Below, in pieces: positions 51,142-59,017 of a DNA stretch of 64,000 nt. Source of the stretch: Mucilaginibacter sp. PPCGB 2223 (lineage in GTDB: Bacteria > Bacteroidota > Bacteroidia > Sphingobacteriales > Sphingobacteriaceae); assembly GCF_001705515.1 (NCBI RefSeq), contig NZ_MDJS01000002.1:124001-188000 (forward strand), given 5' to 3'. Position 1 is the first letter of the stretch, and each line of letters begins with the position of its first letter. The notes under the pieces are model-generated. The model was not told where the DNA came from, made no database searches, and worked only from the letters and a program-made list of their open reading frames with translations. The translations under genes and the position numbers were made by a program.

Positions 51142-51423
51142 TCAATTAGTTAATCTTAAAATGCCGTTGGTGATCAGTAAACCACGATAGCCTACCTGGG
51201 TATCGATAGTGTGAATGTATTGATAAGTGCGGGTAAGCAGATCGTATCCGCAGTCTATCAATTTTACGTGCAAATCGCTAATGGCAAAGTTTTCTCCGCT
51301 TTGAACGCATTGCAGCTTGTCTCTGTTGACTGCTAAAAAGTCGTCGGTGTATCCTATCTGATGTAATCGTATCACCCAATTGGTTAAGCTGCGATTAAGT
51401 TTTTTTGTTGGCTGCTGATTCAT
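51142..51423 (-). CDS. Small protein of unknown function, first of a two-gene unit
   Basis: This 93-residue soluble protein has no signal peptide. It is mixed alpha/beta ('NRSLTNWVIRLHQIGYTDDFLAV', 'DLHVKLIDCGYDLLTRTYQYIHTIDTQVGYRGLLITNG'). The family is unknown to me. It is divergent from the alginate-export-type porin across a 356-bp regulatory spacer holding operators and -24/-12 elements, so it likely belongs to the same regulon. Its two-gene unit overlaps the end of the response-regulator gene. Confidence 0.65.
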   Translation of the reverse strand: MNQQPTKKLNRSLTNWVIRLHQIGYTDDFLAVNRDKLQCVQSGENFAISDLHVKLIDCGYDLLTRTYQYIHTIDTQVGYRGLLITNGILRLTN

Positions 51424-51444
51424 GTTTCTGTTTTTGAACCAGGT

Positions 51445-51459
51445 TCAACCAGTGTTCCA
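51445..51459 (-). promoter_or_regulatory. Candidate sigma-54 promoter of the two small genes
   Basis: Minus strand TGGAACACTGGTTGA: TGG-AC at -24, TTG at -12 with correct spacing, mismatches at positions 4 and 15. It is 21 bp before the start codon. Confidence 0.5.
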
Positions 51460-51545
51460 AATAAATAACTATCTAATTGTGAATGAGTTGTAAGTGTGTG
51501 TGAAAATAACAAAAACGCTATTTCGCAATTCACCCCCCCCCCGGC

Positions 51546-51559
51546 AACGAAATACGGTT
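51546..51559. promoter_or_regulatory. Degenerate operator copy
   Basis: AACGAAATACGGTT matches the 14-bp core in 11 positions. It is directly after a run of ten C (51533-51542) and 56 bp before the better copy at 51602. Confidence 0.4.
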
Positions 51560-51601
51560 AAAGTGCTTTTGAAACAAGTAATTCAGGCAGATTTCAACGA
51601 C

Positions 51602-51615
51602 AACGTTATATCGTT
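51602..51615. promoter_or_regulatory. Operator copy (one mismatch)
   Basis: AACGTTATATCGTT differs from the core AACGATATATCGTT at one base. It is 84 bp upstream of the porin's -24/-12 element and 143 bp from that of the divergent small genes. Confidence 0.65.
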
Positions 51616-51699
51616 AAAAAACCGGTAAAACTCCGAAATAAAGCTACTGTTCGATGTGGTTTTAATTTTAAATATTTAATAATCAAAGGTTTATACTGT

Positions 51700-51715
51700 T
51701 GGTATTTGTGTTGTA
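51700..51715 (+). promoter_or_regulatory. Candidate sigma-54 promoter of the porin-Dps-DUF1275 operon
   Basis: TGGTATTTGTGTTGTA: TGG, A at position 5, TTG and final A as in the consensus, correct spacing, C-to-T changes at positions 4, 6 and 15. It is 64 bp before the porin start. Confidence 0.5.
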
Positions 51716-51779
51716 CACGGTATACAATACGAACATCATTTTTTTAGACACCGATTCAGCGACCCTATCATCAACCTTT

Positions 51780-53150
51780 ATGAAAAACCTCGTTATCTTA
51801 TTTTTTATCCTTACTTCCTGCGCGTGCATGGCGCAGGAAGTTCCGTTCAAATCGTTACGGTATGATGAAAATTACAGCTATCTCGCCAACGATACTTCGG
51901 CTAATTGGTACCATCAACTCAAATTTAACCCTGTTTCAAAAGATAAGACTACTTATTTCAGCTTTGGCGGCGAAGTACGTTACCAGTATTTTCACTTTAA
52001 CAACGAGGGCTGGGGCGAAGCGCCGCAGGATAAGGACGGTTTTATCCTAACCCGCTACCTTGGGCATATAGATTTACATTCGGGGAAGCGTTTCAGGGCT
52101 TTTGTACAATTGCAAAGCAGTTTGGCTAATGGCGAAGCAGAAATGCCATCGCCGGTAGATCAAAACCCGCTCGATCTGCACCAGGCTTTTATCGATTATA
52201 CCGTCACATCAGCCGGCGGTCAGGACCTGACTTTACGCTTAGGCCGGCAGGAATTATCTTATGGGTCGCAGCGTTTAGTGGCCGTACGCGAGGCTCCGAA
52301 TAACCGGCAATCTTTTGATGCTGCCAAACTGATGTACGGCGGCAAGGATATCAAACTTGATGTTTTTTACTCTTGCTACGTGCCTGCCAAGCCCAATATT
52401 TTTGATGATGGTTTTAACAATGGCACGCAATTTTGGGGGGCCTACGGAGTTTTTAACAAGGTGCCCGTAGTTCAAAATTTTGATATCTATTATTTGGGCA
52501 TCTATAAAAAGGCGGCCGTATTTAATGACGGCAAAGGTGCTGAAACGCGCCACTCTGCAGGTACAAGGTTGTGGCAAACCACACAGGCCTGGCAATACGA
52601 TATAGAAGGCGTTTATCAGTTCGGCAATTTTGCAGGCAATACTATTTCGGCCTGGACAGCTTCGGCAAATATCTCTTACACGTTTTATAAAACACAGGGC
52701 AAACCGCAAGTCGGGTTAAAGACGGAGGCTATCAGCGGCGATACAAATCCTAAAGACGGCCGAATGAATACCTTTAACCCGCTGTTCCCCAAAGGAGCAT
52801 ATTTTGGGCTGGCTGCGTTGATCGGCCCTTACAACCTAACCGACTTACACCCATACGTCCAGGTTAACCTGACCAAAAAACTCGTATTTTCTTCAGATTA
52901 CGACATGTTTTGGCGCATGACCGCAAACGATGGCCTGTATGCCGTAAATGGCGCATTGCTCTACGCAGGCCAGGCGGGCGTATCAAAACAAATCGGCAAC
53001 CAGTTAGGCGGGGCATTTGAATATACGCCCAATAAATATTTATATTTAAGAGAGGAATTTACCTGGTTTAGTGCCGGCGACTATTTAAAGGAAGCCGGGC
53101 CCGGCAAAGATATTTTAATGGTAGGCAGTACGATAACTTTCAAATTCTAA
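51780..53150 (+). CDS. Alginate-export-family outer-membrane barrel
   Basis: The protein has 456 residues. The frame is open for 27 codons upstream, but ATG 51780 gives a good signal peptide (MKNLVILFFILTSCACMAQ), and the upstream part overlaps the promoter element. The barrel shows the alginate-export (PF13372) style: 'TTYFSFGGEVRYQYFHFNNEGWG', 'RAFVQLQSSLANG', 'LHQAFIDYTV', 'LTLRLGRQELSYGSQRLVAVREAPNNRQSFDAAKL', 'DTNPKDGRMNTFNPLFPKGAYFG'. In Pseudomonas, AlgE is the porin for alginate secretion; in Bacteroidota such proteins occur without alginate genes and their solute is unknown. First gene of a probable operon with Dps and DUF1275. Confidence 0.88.
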   Translation: MKNLVILFFILTSCACMAQEVPFKSLRYDENYSYLANDTSANWYHQLKFNPVSKDKTTYFSFGGEVRYQYFHFNNEGWGEAPQDKDGFILTRYLGHIDLHSGKRFRAFVQLQSSLANGEAEMPSPVDQNPLDLHQAFIDYTVTSAGGQDLTLRLGRQELSYGSQRLVAVREAPNNRQSFDAAKLMYGGKDIKLDVFYSCYVPAKPNIFDDGFNNGTQFWGAYGVFNKVPVVQNFDIYYLGIYKKAAVFNDGKGAETRHSAGTRLWQTTQAWQYDIEGVYQFGNFAGNTISAWTASANISYTFYKTQGKPQVGLKTEAISGDTNPKDGRMNTFNPLFPKGAYFGLAALIGPYNLTDLHPYVQVNLTKKLVFSSDYDMFWRMTANDGLYAVNGALLYAGQAGVSKQIGNQLGGAFEYTPNKYLYLREEFTWFSAGDYLKEAGPGKDILMVGSTITFKF

Positions 53151-53197
53151 GTACGGATAAACACCTATTGAACCATTCACTTTTAAAACTATAAACT

Positions 53198-53671
53198 ATG
53201 GAACCAAACATCGGCATAAAAGCCATCAACCTGGAGAAAACTGCACATGCGCTAAACAGCATTCTGGCAGACGAATTTTTGTTGTATACCAAAACCCGCA
53301 ATGCTCACTGGAATGTGGAGGGCCCAGACTTTCACAGCATGCATTTGTTTTTCGAAACACAGTACGAGGTTTTGGACGAACTAATGGATGATGTGGCCGA
53401 GCGGATCCGTTCGCTTGGGCATTACGCCCCGGCTACTTTGAAAAGTTTCCTTGAACTCACCCATTTTACCGAGCAACTGCACAGTATAAATACCGGGTCA
53501 GGTTTTATCAAAGAATTATTGAATGACCATGAAAGCCTGGTTATTCATCTGCGGGAGAATATTAATTATTTTGCAAACGACCTGGAAGACGCCGGCACAA
53601 GCGATTTTATTACTTCCCTGATGGAAAAACATGAAAAAATGGCCTGGATGCTAAGAGCACATATCAGGTAA
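53198..53671 (+). CDS. Dps-family ferritin-like DNA-protection protein
   Basis: This 157-residue protein has the Dps four-helix fold and the inter-subunit ferroxidase ligands: His37 in 'NAHWNVEGPDFHSMHLFFE', His49, Glu53, Asp64 and Glu68 in 'DELMDDVAERIRSLG'. Dps dodecamers oxidise and store Fe2+ with H2O2 and shield DNA during starvation and oxidative stress. It lies 47 bp after the alginate-export-type barrel and 2 bp before a DUF1275 gene. Placement in this regulon links the kinases to oxidative or starvation stress. Confidence 0.94.
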   Translation: MEPNIGIKAINLEKTAHALNSILADEFLLYTKTRNAHWNVEGPDFHSMHLFFETQYEVLDELMDDVAERIRSLGHYAPATLKSFLELTHFTEQLHSINTGSGFIKELLNDHESLVIHLRENINYFANDLEDAGTSDFITSLMEKHEKMAWMLRAHIR

Positions 53672-53673
53672 CG

Positions 53674-54348
53674 ATGGACACGGAAAAATTCACCAGGAAT
53701 ACCACGCTGCTGCTGTGTTTTGCGGCCGGCTTTTGCGATACGCTTACCTTTGTTGCCGCAGGCGAATTATTTTCGGCTCACGTTACCGGCAATTTTATCG
53801 TGTTTGCTTATGATATTGTTAAACACTCCGATCATCAAAGCTGGCAAAAACTGCTCACTTTTCCCGTTTTTATATTGGCGGTAATGCTGGGCGGGCAAAT
53901 CGCCAAAAAAACAAGCAATATATACACATTGCTTGTTTTAGAAGCGCTGCTATTGTTAATCAGCGGTGTAGTGTCAGTGTTTTTATTGAATAACGGGCAG
54001 GGCAGCGGCTGGCAGGTGCAGTTAGTTGCGATACTGATTGTAATAGCTATGGCGTTTCAAAACACATTCGGTAAACTGTTTAACAAGGCAACTTATGGTT
54101 TAACAACTGTAATGACGGGTAACGTAACCCAGGCTTCGCTCGATTTGATTAAAGGCATTACCGCCGCCAATACCGAAGTATGGACAAGCTTTAAAAAACA
54201 GATTACTTTAATCGGCGGTTTTTTGATGGGATGCCTTGCAGGCGCTTTAATGGCCAAACAATACGGCTTGGTAGCAGTGTTGCTCCCGGCTGTATTAATG
54301 TTAGCGTGGCTTGGGGCAAACAAGCTGCTTCGTCAAACAATAGCTTAA
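53674..54348 (+). CDS. DUF1275 (YoaK-like) membrane protein
   Basis: This 224-residue protein has about six membrane helices. The first carries the family motif 'LLCFAAGFCDTLTFVAAGELFSAHVTGNFIVFAYDI'; later comes 'AMAFQNTFGKLFNKATYGLTTVMTGNVTQASLDL', typical of DUF1275. The transport substrate is unknown. It is 2 bp after dps, so translation is probably linked. It ends one base before the stop of the convergent second response regulator, with no terminator visible between. Confidence 0.9.
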   Translation: MDTEKFTRNTTLLLCFAAGFCDTLTFVAAGELFSAHVTGNFIVFAYDIVKHSDHQSWQKLLTFPVFILAVMLGGQIAKKTSNIYTLLVLEALLLLISGVVSVFLLNNGQGSGWQVQLVAILIVIAMAFQNTFGKLFNKATYGLTTVMTGNVTQASLDLIKGITAANTEVWTSFKKQITLIGGFLMGCLAGALMAKQYGLVAVLLPAVLMLAWLGANKLLRQTIA

Positions 54349-56298
54349 TTAGGCGCCGAAATCTTTACGGATGCCCAGCTTTTTCATTTTTGAGTTTAAA
54401 GTGGTAGGCGGTATATTCAATAAACTGGCGGCGCCGCCTTCTCCCCATATCTTACCGTTGCACTTTTTAAGCGCCGCCAGGATATGGGCTCGTTCGCCCT
54501 CGCTCATGGTTGTAACTGTGGCGCTGGCAAGCGTAGCAGTGGGGGGCTGTTCCAATTGAGTTGGCAGCACCATGTTGGTGATCATATCATCGCGGGTAAG
54601 CAGTACATTGCGCTCTATTAAATTTTCAAGCTCGCGGATATTGCCCGGCCAATGGTATTGCTGCATGTTTGCTATCACCTGCGGCGCAATACCGCGTACG
54701 GTTTTGCCGGTTTTACGGGCGTAGATGTTTAAGAAATGGGCAGCCAGGTCGGGTATATCCTCCTTGCGGTCGCGCAGGGGCGGCATCACTATCGGAAAAA
54801 CATTGATACGATAAAAAAGATCAAGCCGAAAACGGCCCTCGGCTACTTCCTTATCCAAATTACGGTTGGTAGCCGCAATGATACGGACATCGGTTTTAAT
54901 AGTTGTACGGCCGCCGATGCGCTCAATCTCCTTCTCCTGCAAAACGCGCAGCAATTTTGATTGTGACTCTAAAGGAAGTTCGCCTATTTCATCCAGAAAG
55001 ATGGTGCCGGTATGTGCCTGCTCAAAACGGCCTGTTTTCCGTTCGTACGCCCCCGTAAAGGCGCCTTTTTCGTGACCGAACAGTTCAGAATCGATCAACG
55101 AGGTTGGCAGTGCAGCGCAATTTATCCTGATAAACGGTTTATCCTTTCTTAACGATAACGAGTGGATACGCTCGGCTATCTTCTCTTTACCGGTACCGCT
55201 CTCGCCCAATATCAGTACCGAAGAGTCGGACTTTGACACCTGTATCACATTATCAAAAACATTGAGCAGCAAATGGCTGCTGCCGATAATACCACTAAAC
55301 GGGTTGGCCTGTCCGGCTGGTGTTGTCTGCCGGTTAATTTCGTGGTTATTTGCTTTGGCTATAAAAGGGCTGTCGGATGCATACAACATGCTTTGCATAA
55401 AATTACTTAGCAATGGTTGTAGCCTGTTACAAACCACCAGGTTATCAGCCTGGTAGGCACCGACCCTCCGGCTATAAAAATTAAAGTAAAAAAATTTCCC
55501 TGTGGTTACCGGTATGGGTACCGACAGGTGTGATTTAAGATTATAGGTTTCTACATAAAGCTTTTTTAGCGAGGGCGACTTTAAAAGCATATCCAATTCA
55601 AATTCGTCGTACCAGGTGGCCATCAGATCGGCCTGGTCATTTGCTTTAAGTTTGGCCAACTCGTGCTCTTTGCGGTTGGTGATTACCATCAGTTCTGCAC
55701 AGCCTATAAACTGGTATTCATCAAACCCGATCCTCGAAAAACCTATTTCATAAAAACTTTCGTCTGCTTCCTGTTTCATACCCACCGATAAAAACTCAAA
55801 CGGGACGTAAGGTTGCAGCGTTTTGCCCATCTGCAATATTTTGTACGTCCAGCTTGCCGCCGAAGCTAAAATTTCTGCAGCTTTTTTTTGCAATACAGCA
55901 TTTTGCCTTAAGCCGTTCTCCATCTGGTTTTCGTATCGATAGAGCGCAATATCCAAAGCAATAAGTACATCCTTCTCCCGGAAAGGTTTGATTACAAAGC
56001 CATAAGGGTTGGTTACCTTTGCCGCCTCCAATACTTTTTGGTTTGAGTTGGCCGATATATATATAAACGGTATGTTTTTTTCGGTAAGATGGTGCGCCAG
56101 GTCTATCCCCGTCAGCTTACCTTTTAAGTAAATATCCAGTAATACAAACCCAGGCGCAAACTCTTCTATCATCTGCATTGCTTCTTTTACGCTATCGGCA
56201 ATGCCGCAAACTTCATAGCCGGCAGTTTTCAGGATATTGGCCAAAACATCGGCAATAATAAATTCATCCTCAACTACCAGTACCTTTTTCTTGTTCAT
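54349..56298 (-). CDS. Second sigma-54-dependent response regulator, NtrC-like
   Basis: This 649-residue paralogue of the regulator at 48803 has the same architecture. The receiver has E10-D11, Asp55 in 'FVLLDIYL', and 'FVIKPFREKD'. A middle region without a named domain (about 140-315) is followed by the AAA+ domain, with 'GESGTGKE' near 363 and 'GAFTGA' near 411, and a C-terminal Fis helix-turn-helix 'AASLLNIPPTTLNSKMKKLGI'. The recognition helix is nearly identical to that of the first regulator (TTLNSKMK-x-LGI), so both should bind similar sites. ATG overlaps the upstream kinase stop by 4 bp (ATGA). This pair is in the opposite orientation to the first pair. Confidence 0.94.
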   Translation of the reverse strand: MNKKKVLVVEDEFIIADVLANILKTAGYEVCGIADSVKEAMQMIEEFAPGFVLLDIYLKGKLTGIDLAHHLTEKNIPFIYISANSNQKVLEAAKVTNPYGFVIKPFREKDVLIALDIALYRYENQMENGLRQNAVLQKKAAEILASAASWTYKILQMGKTLQPYVPFEFLSVGMKQEADESFYEIGFSRIGFDEYQFIGCAELMVITNRKEHELAKLKANDQADLMATWYDEFELDMLLKSPSLKKLYVETYNLKSHLSVPIPVTTGKFFYFNFYSRRVGAYQADNLVVCNRLQPLLSNFMQSMLYASDSPFIAKANNHEINRQTTPAGQANPFSGIIGSSHLLLNVFDNVIQVSKSDSSVLILGESGTGKEKIAERIHSLSLRKDKPFIRINCAALPTSLIDSELFGHEKGAFTGAYERKTGRFEQAHTGTIFLDEIGELPLESQSKLLRVLQEKEIERIGGRTTIKTDVRIIAATNRNLDKEVAEGRFRLDLFYRINVFPIVMPPLRDRKEDIPDLAAHFLNIYARKTGKTVRGIAPQVIANMQQYHWPGNIRELENLIERNVLLTRDDMITNMVLPTQLEQPPTATLASATVTTMSEGERAHILAALKKCNGKIWGEGGAASLLNIPPTTLNSKMKKLGIRKDFGA

Positions 56299-58550
56299 AA
56301 TCTTTTAGCTGAGCTTAACTCTGTTTCCATAATGTTTCTGCCGAACACATCCGTTTCAAAACTAATGTTTATCATGCAACCATCCTCATTCGCGATATCA
56401 AAACTTCCACCCAATTGCTTGCTTAATCCTTTCATTAAGTTGAGGCCTAATGATTCGGCTTTGCCGATGTCAAACCCCTCGGGGAGGCCCGGTCCGTTAT
56501 CAGCAATGGTTAAGTGAATCAGCGGCCCTTTACCTTTAACCAACGAAATATAAATAATCCCGGCTTCGTCTGCCGGGTACGCGTATTTAATGGCATTTGT
56601 AATGGCCTCATTCAGTATCAGGCCCAGGGGCACGGCCTGCGTTACATCCAGGTAAATATCATCCACCTGCTTTTCAAAAAATATCCGGTTATCTAAGTTA
56701 CTGCTAACTTTTAAATGCTGTATCATTTCGTTAACATATTCGGGCATGCAGATCAAATCGAGATTTTCGGATTGATAAAGCTTTTGATGGATCAAAGCAA
56801 TGGAGTGCATGCGGTTTTCGCTGTTTTGTATGGCGATCAGCGCATCCTGGTTATCGATATAGGAAGATTGCCGCTGCAGCAGGCCCATAACTATCTGCAA
56901 GTTATTTTTAACGCGATGGTGGATCTCCTTAAGCAGCCATTCTTTCTCTGCCACCAATTTGTTGAGCATAACGTTCTGGTCACTGATCGCCTTACTATTC
57001 AGGCGGTTTGCCCTGTAACCAAAATAAAGCAGCACAACGATGATCAAAAGAAAAACGATGCCCGTGAGCGTAAGATTGCGGATATGATCGGCCTGCTTAA
57101 TACGGCTTGCCTGCAACAGGCTCTCTTTTCTTAAATATAAATTCTCTCTCTCTTTTTTCTCGGTATCGTATTGCACCTGCAGCTCCTGCATCTGCTTATT
57201 GATGGTAGCCGTCAGTACCGAATCTTTAAGCCTAACATAGATGCGGTAATTCTGCATCGCCGAAAGATAATTCTGACGGGCCGAATCTATCTGGTAACTA
57301 TAGAGATAGCTGTTGTATGTGACTCTGTTTTTAAGACGGACATTCCCTATGGCTTTTTTATAGACAGGTATTAATGCTGCTGCTTTATTGTAATTGCCGA
57401 CGCCTATGTTGTACATCAGGAGAGCTCTTAAAGCGTTCGATTTTTCGCTGGGGCTATTGTACGAGGCATCATAATTTTTTAACAAACGTTCGCAATAAGG
57501 CCGGCCCTCCCGGTATTTTTTAAGTTTTACGTAAGCAACCAGGTAGCTTATATCGTACGACATGCGCTTTTCGGGTGTAAGCTGCGGAAACTCTTTATCA
57601 CTTTTTTTAAGTACCGCAATAGCTTCTGCCGGTAAATTGCCCGCATTTAAGCTATGTGCCAGGTTTGATGAAAGATCGATCATATCCTCGCTATGATATT
57701 TTTCGGCTACGGCTATTGCCTTTTTAAAATAATAACTTGCCTGGGTAACCTGGGTAATTGCGTAATAAACAAGGGCGGTATGGTTATATATCCTGCACAG
57801 TTCCATACTGCTATCTTTTACAGCCTCTGCGGTTTTTACCGCCAATAGTTGATATTTTAAAGCCTCGTGCAAGTTATCCCGGCAGCGGTAATCATCGCCA
57901 AGCAGCGTATAAATACTTTGCAAATACCGGTAGCCTTTCGATTGGTAATAGGCCAGGGCCTTTTCGAGGTCGGCAATGGAGTGGGTAAAATCATCAATCT
58001 GCAGGTAAAAATCACCAAGTACATTCAGGGTGGCGGCGGCGCGGAGTATTGCGCCCGATTTTTCAAATAAAGGTAAAGCCTGTTCGTAATAGCGGATCAT
58101 TACCTTATAGTCCTGCCCCCCGGCCGAAAGATAAAACTCCTGCATGTTTAAATATGCTTCGGCCGCGTCGCGGTATAAATTGTGGCTCACAAAAACAGCG
58201 ATTGCTTTTCTGATCAGTTCATCACTCTTCTTAAAATCCTTTTTTTTGCACCACGCCTGGGCCATCAACTGGTAACTTAAACCCACGCCCTCATTAAATG
58301 ATAACCTACCGGTCAACTGGCTTGCACGACTGGCTGTCGCCAGGGCGCTGTCAGGCAATGCCGGCTGGTTGACCTGGGCAGCATTGTAGTAACGGCTGAT
58401 ATTTAACAAGATGCTTACTCGCCCGGTATCGGCGCTGCTTGCGCGCAGTTGTTTGTATAATATGTTTACATCTTTAGGAGGAGTTGGTTGCGCAGAGGCA
58501 TAAACGGTTACGAATGAAAAAAATAACGCAAAATTTAAAATTTTAGCCAT
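56295..58550 (-). CDS. TPR-containing sensor histidine kinase (HisKA_2 type), paired with second regulator
   Basis: The protein has 751 residues. The frame is open 33 codons upstream, but ATG 58550 gives a normal signal peptide (MAKILNFALFFSFVTVYASAQ). A TPR region follows (about 40-440: 'GVGLSYQLMAQAWCKKKDFKKSDELIRKA', 'ATLNVLGDFYLQIDDFTHSIADLEKAL'), then a coiled coil, a membrane helix ('NLTLTGIVFLLIIVVLLYFGYR'), HisKA_2 with His544/545 ('[21 protein letters not shown]') and HATPase ('LILNEAITNAIKYAYP', 'DNGPGLP', 'GLNLMKGLSKQLGG'). It overlaps its response regulator by 4 bp. Upstream lie a -24/-12 element and the best tandem operators. It is most similar in its core to the orphan kinase at 37888. 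Confidence 0.92.
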   Translation of the reverse strand: MAKILNFALFFSFVTVYASAQPTPPKDVNILYKQLRASSADTGRVSILLNISRYYNAAQVNQPALPDSALATASRASQLTGRLSFNEGVGLSYQLMAQAWCKKKDFKKSDELIRKAIAVFVSHNLYRDAAEAYLNMQEFYLSAGGQDYKVMIRYYEQALPLFEKSGAILRAAATLNVLGDFYLQIDDFTHSIADLEKALAYYQSKGYRYLQSIYTLLGDDYRCRDNLHEALKYQLLAVKTAEAVKDSSMELCRIYNHTALVYYAITQVTQASYYFKKAIAVAEKYHSEDMIDLSSNLAHSLNAGNLPAEAIAVLKKSDKEFPQLTPEKRMSYDISYLVAYVKLKKYREGRPYCERLLKNYDASYNSPSEKSNALRALLMYNIGVGNYNKAAALIPVYKKAIGNVRLKNRVTYNSYLYSYQIDSARQNYLSAMQNYRIYVRLKDSVLTATINKQMQELQVQYDTEKKERENLYLRKESLLQASRIKQADHIRNLTLTGIVFLLIIVVLLYFGYRANRLNSKAISDQNVMLNKLVAEKEWLLKEIHHRVKNNLQIVMGLLQRQSSYIDNQDALIAIQNSENRMHSIALIHQKLYQSENLDLICMPEYVNEMIQHLKVSSNLDNRIFFEKQVDDIYLDVTQAVPLGLILNEAITNAIKYAYPADEAGIIYISLVKGKGPLIHLTIADNGPGLPEGFDIGKAESLGLNLMKGLSKQLGGSFDIANEDGCMINISFETDVFGRNIMETELSSAKRL

Positions 58551-58645
58551 CCGGTGTGCAGTAAATTGTGAAATAGCGGGTGTTAGATAGTTCTGCCGCC
58601 CGGTTTGATTAGTGTTGACATGATGACGGCCGGCACAACGTTTTC

Positions 58646-58660
58646 GCAAGTCACAAACCC
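58646..58660 (-). promoter_or_regulatory. Candidate sigma-54 promoter of the second kinase-regulator operon
   Basis: Minus strand GGGTTTGTGACTTGC: perfect TTGC at -12 and GG at exact spacing, but a poor -24 surround. It is 95 bp before the kinase start and 112-160 bp from the operators. Confidence 0.45.
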
Positions 58661-58771
58661 TGCCGTTTTATGGATATATAAAGTACTGACGCCGATAAAG
58701 GCAAAAAAGACGGCACAGACCTATTAAAATCGTTGTTTTTAGTTAATAGCTGGTTTATAAATGCCGGGCCA

Positions 58772-58789
58772 GCAACGATATATCGTTGC
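58772..58789. promoter_or_regulatory. 18-bp perfect palindromic operator
   Basis: GCAACGATATATCGTTGC is a perfect dyad around the core AACGATATATCGTT. It lies in the spacer between the divergent kinase operon and YceI gene. The remainder of 58551-59017 contains no gene. Confidence 0.75.
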
Positions 58790-58795
58790 GTTAAA

Positions 58796-58809
58796 CACGA
58801 TATATCGTT
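58796..58809. promoter_or_regulatory. Second tandem operator, 22 bp from the first
   Basis: CACGATATATCGTT has a perfect 12-bp palindromic core ACGATATATCGT. Its centre is 22 bp (two helical turns) from the neighbouring palindrome, as for cooperative dimers on one face of DNA. A weaker copy (AACGGTATATAGCT, 11 of 14) is at 58871-58884. Confidence 0.7.
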
Positions 58810-58970
58810 GCCCGGAGAATTATTGCTGCACGTGCATTTACCGGTCTGTATCGCAGATACCCAATGCAGTAACGGTATATAGCTGCTTTACGAAATAAAA
58901 TCACTTTATAAAGTAATCACGGTTCGTAGGTTTTTTTTGTAATAGCCACATTATCAATGTTTTAATATGA

Positions 58971-58985
58971 TGGCACTTGGTTCGT
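58971..58985 (+). promoter_or_regulatory. Weak sigma-54-like element before yceI-like gene
   Basis: TGGCAC-TTGGT-TCGT: a perfect -24 TGGCAC but TCGT in place of TTGC at -12. It is 33 bp before the YceI start. Confidence 0.3.
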
Positions 58986-59017
58986 TGTCTTGCTATCAAA
59001 CAAAAAAAGCGAATACT

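Noticed and set aside
58551..58649. Upstream start at 58649 for the third kinase
   Set aside because: The extension (Arg/His-rich) precedes a normal signal peptide and overlaps the candidate -12 promoter box, so ATG 58550 is preferred.
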